A stretch of DNA of 7,088 bases, taken from Pseudomonadota bacterium (GTDB lineage: Bacteria; Pseudomonadota; Alphaproteobacteria; Elsterales; Elsteraceae). Below the pieces are notes generated by a model. That model saw only the letters and a list, made by a program, of their open reading frames with translations, was not told the DNA's origin and made no database searches. The position numbers and the translations under genes were made by a program. The number at the start of each line of letters is the position of its first letter. Within the stretch, counting starts at the first letter, position 1. Positions 4,998 through 7,088 of this stretch are shown piece by piece. The stretch covers positions 1 to 7,088 of the forward strand of contig JACQAI010000275.1 of NCBI GenBank assembly GCA_016195115.1, written 5' to 3'.

Positions 4998-5471
4998 ATG
5001 ACCACCCCCGAATCGCTCGCCGATCGCGAGCTCGTGCTGACGCGGCTGATCGACGCGCCGCGCGCCGAGCTGTTTCGCGCCTGGACGGAGCCCGAGCTGA
5101 TGAAGCAGTGGTTCACGCCGCGACCTTGGACGACGCCGGTGATCGAGGTCGACGTGCGGCCGGGCGGCGCCAGCCTGGTCGTGATGCGCGGCCCCGACGG
5201 CAACGAGATTCCCCACCGCGGTGTGTATCTCGAGGTCGTGAAGGATCGCCGCCTGGTGTTCACCGACGCCTACACGACCGCGTGGCAGCCCTCGGGCAAA
5301 CCGTTCATGACCGCGATCGTGACCTTCGAGGACGAGGGCACCCAGACGCGCTACACCGCGCGCGTGCGCCACTGGACGGTCGCCGACCGCGAGGCCCACG
5401 AGACGATGGGCTTCCACGACGGCTGGGGCAAGGCGACCGACCAGCTCGAGGCGATGGTCGCCAAACTGTGA
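4998..5471 (+). CDS. SRPBCC-fold protein of the AHSA1 (Aha1 C-terminal-like) family
   Basis: This 157-residue protein is a single START/SRPBCC domain, a helix-grip fold with a hydrophobic pocket for small ligands. Family signs are LTRLIDAPRAELFRAWTEPE (14-33), then LMKQWFTP, DVRPGG (52-57), GVYLEVVKDRRLVFTDAY (75-92), TFEDEGTQTRYT (109-120) and the closing GFHDGWGKATDQLEAMV (138-154). Bacterial members of this type are often annotated as AHSA1 or polyketide cyclase-like and are frequently found beside VOC/PhnB genes and ArsR regulators; no regulator is present here. The ribosome binding site GGGAGA (4987-4992) overlaps the stop codon of the preceding PhnB-like gene (4985-4987), so translation of the two is probably coupled. 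The ligand is unknown. No binding residues can be assigned by eye. Confidence 0.9.
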   Translation: MTTPESLADRELVLTRLIDAPRAELFRAWTEPELMKQWFTPRPWTTPVIEVDVRPGGASLVVMRGPDGNEIPHRGVYLEVVKDRRLVFTDAYTTAWQPSGKPFMTAIVTFEDEGTQTRYTARVRHWTVADREAHETMGFHDGWGKATDQLEAMVAKL

Positions 5472-5484
5472 GGGGATCGCCTGT

Positions 5485-5513
5485 TTGCGCTCGCGGCCGG
5501 ATCGCGAGATAGT
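5485..5513 (+). promoter_or_regulatory. Possible sigma-70-like promoter for the TfdA-like gene
   Basis: TTGCGC (5485-5490) and GATAGT (5508-5513) are spaced by 17 bases in the 81-base gap before the dioxygenase. They match the consensus at 3 and 4 of 6 positions, which is weak. The left arm of the inverted repeat at 5497-5506 lies inside the spacer. Confidence 0.2.
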
Positions 5514-5543
5514 AGCAGGCAGTCTGCCGCGCCCGCGATCCGG
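5497..5543 (+). promoter_or_regulatory. Long inverted repeat upstream of the TfdA-like gene, overlapping its ribosome binding site
   Basis: CCGGATCGCG (5497-5506) and CGCGATCCGG (5534-5543) are perfect 10-base complements separated by 27 bases. The right arm runs into the Shine-Dalgarno sequence CGGAG (5541-5545) of the gene starting at 5553. A smaller stem, GGCA (5518-5521) with TGCC (5525-5528), sits in the loop. As DNA it could be a binding site for a dimeric regulator; as RNA it could hide the ribosome binding site. It has no T-run and is not a terminator. Confidence 0.4.
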
Positions 5544-5552
5544 AGCCACGCC

Positions 5553-6446
5553 ATGACCCTCACGGTCGAGCCGGTCCACCCCTTGTTCGTCGGCCGGGTC
5601 ACCGGCGTCGACCTCCGCCGAGCGCTCGATGATGCGACCTTCGCGACCATCGAGGCCGCGATCGACCGCCACGCGGTGCTGATCTTCCCGGGCCAGGCGA
5701 TCGACGACGAGCAGCAGATCGCCTTCAGCGCGCGCTTCGGACCGCTCGAGGGGGCCGCCAAGGCGATCCTCAAGGGCAACACGCCGCGGCTGGCGCGCCG
5801 CGAGATCGCCGACGTCTCCAATCTCGACGAGGACAACCGGCTGCTCGGCGAGACCGATCGGCGGCGGCTCTACAGCCTGGGCAACCGGCTGTGGCACACC
5901 GACGCCTCGTTCCGCAAGGTCCCGGCGCGCTATTCGCTGTTGTCGGCGCGCGTCATCCCGCCCGAGGGCGGCGAGACCGAGTTCGCCGACCTGCGCGCGG
6001 CCTACGACGCGCTGCCCGAGACGACGCGGCGGCGCCTCGATGGCCTGGTCGCCGAGCATTCGATCTGGCATTCGCGCGGCCTGGTCGCGAAATTCGAGAT
6101 CGACGCCGAGGAGCGTGCCGCCCTGCCGCCGGTGCCGCAGGTGGTGGTGCGCACGCATCCCGGCTCGAAGCGCCGGACGCTCTATCTGGCCGCGCATGCC
6201 TTCCGCGTTCGCGGCCTGTCCGAGGCCGACGGCGCGGCGTTGCTTGCCGACCTCACCGAGTTCGCCACCCAGCCGCGCTTCGTCTACACCCACCGCTGGA
6301 CCGTCGGCGACCTGGTGATGTGGGACAACCGCTGCACCATGCATCGCGGCCGCGCCTATGACGACACGCGCTATCGCCGCGACATGCATCGCACCACGGT
6401 GCGCGACCACGCCTCGACCCTGGATCAGGTCGCGGCCTCGGCCTGA
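5553..6446 (+). CDS. TfdA/TauD-family Fe(II)/2-oxoglutarate-dependent dioxygenase
   Basis: This 297-residue enzyme has the usual length and layout of the TauD/TfdA family. These proteins hydroxylate a substrate carboxylate- or sulfonate-bearing carbon while turning 2-oxoglutarate into succinate and CO2. The iron ligands are visible as WHTDASF (His115, Asp117) and the distal His264 in MWDNRCTMHRGR. The RRDMHRTTV segment (275-283) carries the arginines that bind 2-oxoglutarate in the family. The start MTLTVEPVHPLFVGRVTGVDL, RYSLLSARVIPPEGGETEF (126-144) and FVYTHRWTVGDLVMWDNR look closer to TfdA (2,4-dichlorophenoxyacetate dioxygenase) than to taurine dioxygenase. The real substrate is unknown and may be a plant-derived or other aryloxy or organic acid. 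CGGAG (5541-5545) is 7 bases before the ATG. A GNAT gene follows after 2 bases. Its last 22 codons have a diverged copy at 356-424. Confidence 0.93.
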   Translation: MTLTVEPVHPLFVGRVTGVDLRRALDDATFATIEAAIDRHAVLIFPGQAIDDEQQIAFSARFGPLEGAAKAILKGNTPRLARREIADVSNLDEDNRLLGETDRRRLYSLGNRLWHTDASFRKVPARYSLLSARVIPPEGGETEFADLRAAYDALPETTRRRLDGLVAEHSIWHSRGLVAKFEIDAEERAALPPVPQVVVRTHPGSKRRTLYLAAHAFRVRGLSEADGAALLADLTEFATQPRFVYTHRWTVGDLVMWDNRCTMHRGRAYDDTRYRRDMHRTTVRDHASTLDQVAASA

Positions 6447-6448
6447 GC

Positions 6449-7088
6449 ATGCGCGACGCCGCCGTCACGGTGCGCGTCGCCCGGCGTGACGAGCTGGCCT
6501 GGTTCGCCGATTGGGCGGCCGCCGAAGGCTGGAACCCCGGTCCGACCGACATGGGCTGCTTCGCGGCCGAGGATCCCGCCGGTTTCTTTCTCGGGCTCGC
6601 CGGCGGCGTCCCGGTGGCGGCGATCTCGGTGGTCAACTACGGCGCGGCATTCGCCTTCCTCGGCTTCTATATCGTATCGCCCGAGGCGCGCGGCCGCGGC
6701 TTTGGACTGGCGACGTGGCGCGCCGCGCTGCCCCACGCCGGCCAACGCGTCGTCGGGCTCGACGGCGTGGTCGCCCAGCAGGCCAACTACGCCCGATCGG
6801 GCTTCGTGCTCGCCTATCGCAACATCCGCTACGGCGGCACGCCGGCGCGCGCGGGCCGGCTCGATCCGGCCGTCGTGGTGCCCGACGCCACCCTCGACGC
6901 GGCGCTCGGGGCCTACGATGGCACGTGCTTTCCGGCGCCGCGGCCGCGCTTCCTGGCGGCGTGGACGCGGGCGCCCGGCCATGTCGTGCGCGCGTTGGTG
7001 CGCGACGGCGCGCTCGCCGGCTACGGGGTCGCGCGGCCGTGCCGCGAGGGTGTCAAGATCGGTCCGCTGTTCGCCGACACGCGCGCCG
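6449..7088 (+). CDS. GNAT-family N-acetyltransferase with a C-terminal second acetyltransferase-like domain (partial)
   Basis: The frame from the ATG at 6449 is open to the window end (213 residues), so the 3' end is outside. The N-terminal GNAT domain has VAAISVVNYG (56-65), the strand FAFLGFYIV (68-76) and the acetyl-CoA pyrophosphate loop SPEARGRGFGLATW (77-90), a good R/QxxGxG/A motif. LDGVVAQQANYARSGFVLAYR (104-124) matches the family's closing region. The second part, CFPAPRPRFLAAW (160-172), then LAGYGVARPCREGVKIGPLFAD (189-210), matches the C-terminal domain found in two-domain GNATs of the YitH-like type. The substrate, an amine of a small molecule or protein, is unknown. There is no ribosome binding site in the 2-base gap after the dioxygenase stop, so translation is probably coupled to it. 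That pairing suggests shared regulation and perhaps a shared pathway. Confidence 0.88.
   Translation, partial: MRDAAVTVRVARRDELAWFADWAAAEGWNPGPTDMGCFAAEDPAGFFLGLAGGVPVAAISVVNYGAAFAFLGFYIVSPEARGRGFGLATWRAALPHAGQRVVGLDGVVAQQANYARSGFVLAYRNIRYGGTPARAGRLDPAVVVPDATLDAALGAYDGTCFPAPRPRFLAAWTRAPGHVVRALVRDGALAGYGVARPCREGVKIGPLFADTRA

Noticed and set aside
3146..5263. 705-codon open frame on the minus strand
   Set aside because: It runs antisense to three recognised plus-strand genes and out of frame through the methyltransferase-like gene; no family motif is seen and the last part is arginine/alanine-rich.
4941..6410. Long 489-codon open frame on the minus strand
   Set aside because: It lies opposite the AHSA1 and TfdA-like genes, which have clear family motifs and ribosome binding sites. 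The minus product is rich in Arg/Gly/His/Ala, as expected for a GC-rich antisense shadow.
356..6446. A 6-kb integrative element bounded by the two dioxygenase 3' ends as attachment sites
   Set aside because: No integrase or mobility gene lies between them, and the two copies differ in a codon-like pattern rather than being identical, as true attachment repeats usually are. Kept only as a possibility in the findings.

Overview
The window is GC-rich (for example 43 of 60 bases in 5701-5760). Its genes belong to families common in soil and plant-associated Alphaproteobacteria: a Rieske ring-hydroxylating oxygenase, a TfdA/TauD dioxygenase, VOC and AHSA1 proteins, and a two-domain GNAT. An alphaproteobacterium of the Rhodospirillales/Hyphomicrobiales kind is my best inference. 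No rRNA, tRNA or marker gene is present to confirm it. I see no CRISPR array, integrase, transposase, phage gene or recognisable defence system.

Left part (1-1743) is a mosaic of leftovers. It opens with the 3' part of an unrecognised gene whose base composition is lower (about 57% GC over 1-360). That gene stops directly against a 69-base remnant of the 3' end of a second tfdA/tauD-type gene. A gene-poor stretch (425-797) follows, then an unrecognised proline/tryptophan-rich ORF (811-1356), then a 5'-truncated piece of a chrA chromate transporter (about 1420-1743). These pieces read as a recombination or decay zone.

Middle part (1744-3936), minus strand: a spermidine-synthase-fold methyltransferase-like gene (3169-3936) is followed by a phthalate-dioxygenase-type Rieske oxygenase (1790-3070). 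The Rieske gene converges on the chrA remnant across a 46-base gap that holds two alternative stem-loops.

Right part (4067-7088), plus strand: a tight run of three small genes (VOC/glyoxalase-like, PhnB-like VOC, AHSA1/SRPBCC) with gaps of 18 and 10 bases. After an 81-base gap come an intact TfdA-like 2-oxoglutarate dioxygenase and, 2 bases later, a GNAT acetyltransferase that runs off the window. The 130-base region 3937-4066 is the divergent promoter region between the two strands.

Two different non-heme iron oxygenases (Rieske and Fe(II)/2OG) and small-molecule-binding VOC/SRPBCC proteins would fit catabolism or modification of aromatic or other organic acids. No substrate can be assigned from sequence alone, and no reductase partner for the Rieske protein lies in the window. 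The clearest unusual signal is the duplicated dioxygenase 3' end at 356-424 versus 6378-6446. I did not find convincing evidence of a new multi-gene system.
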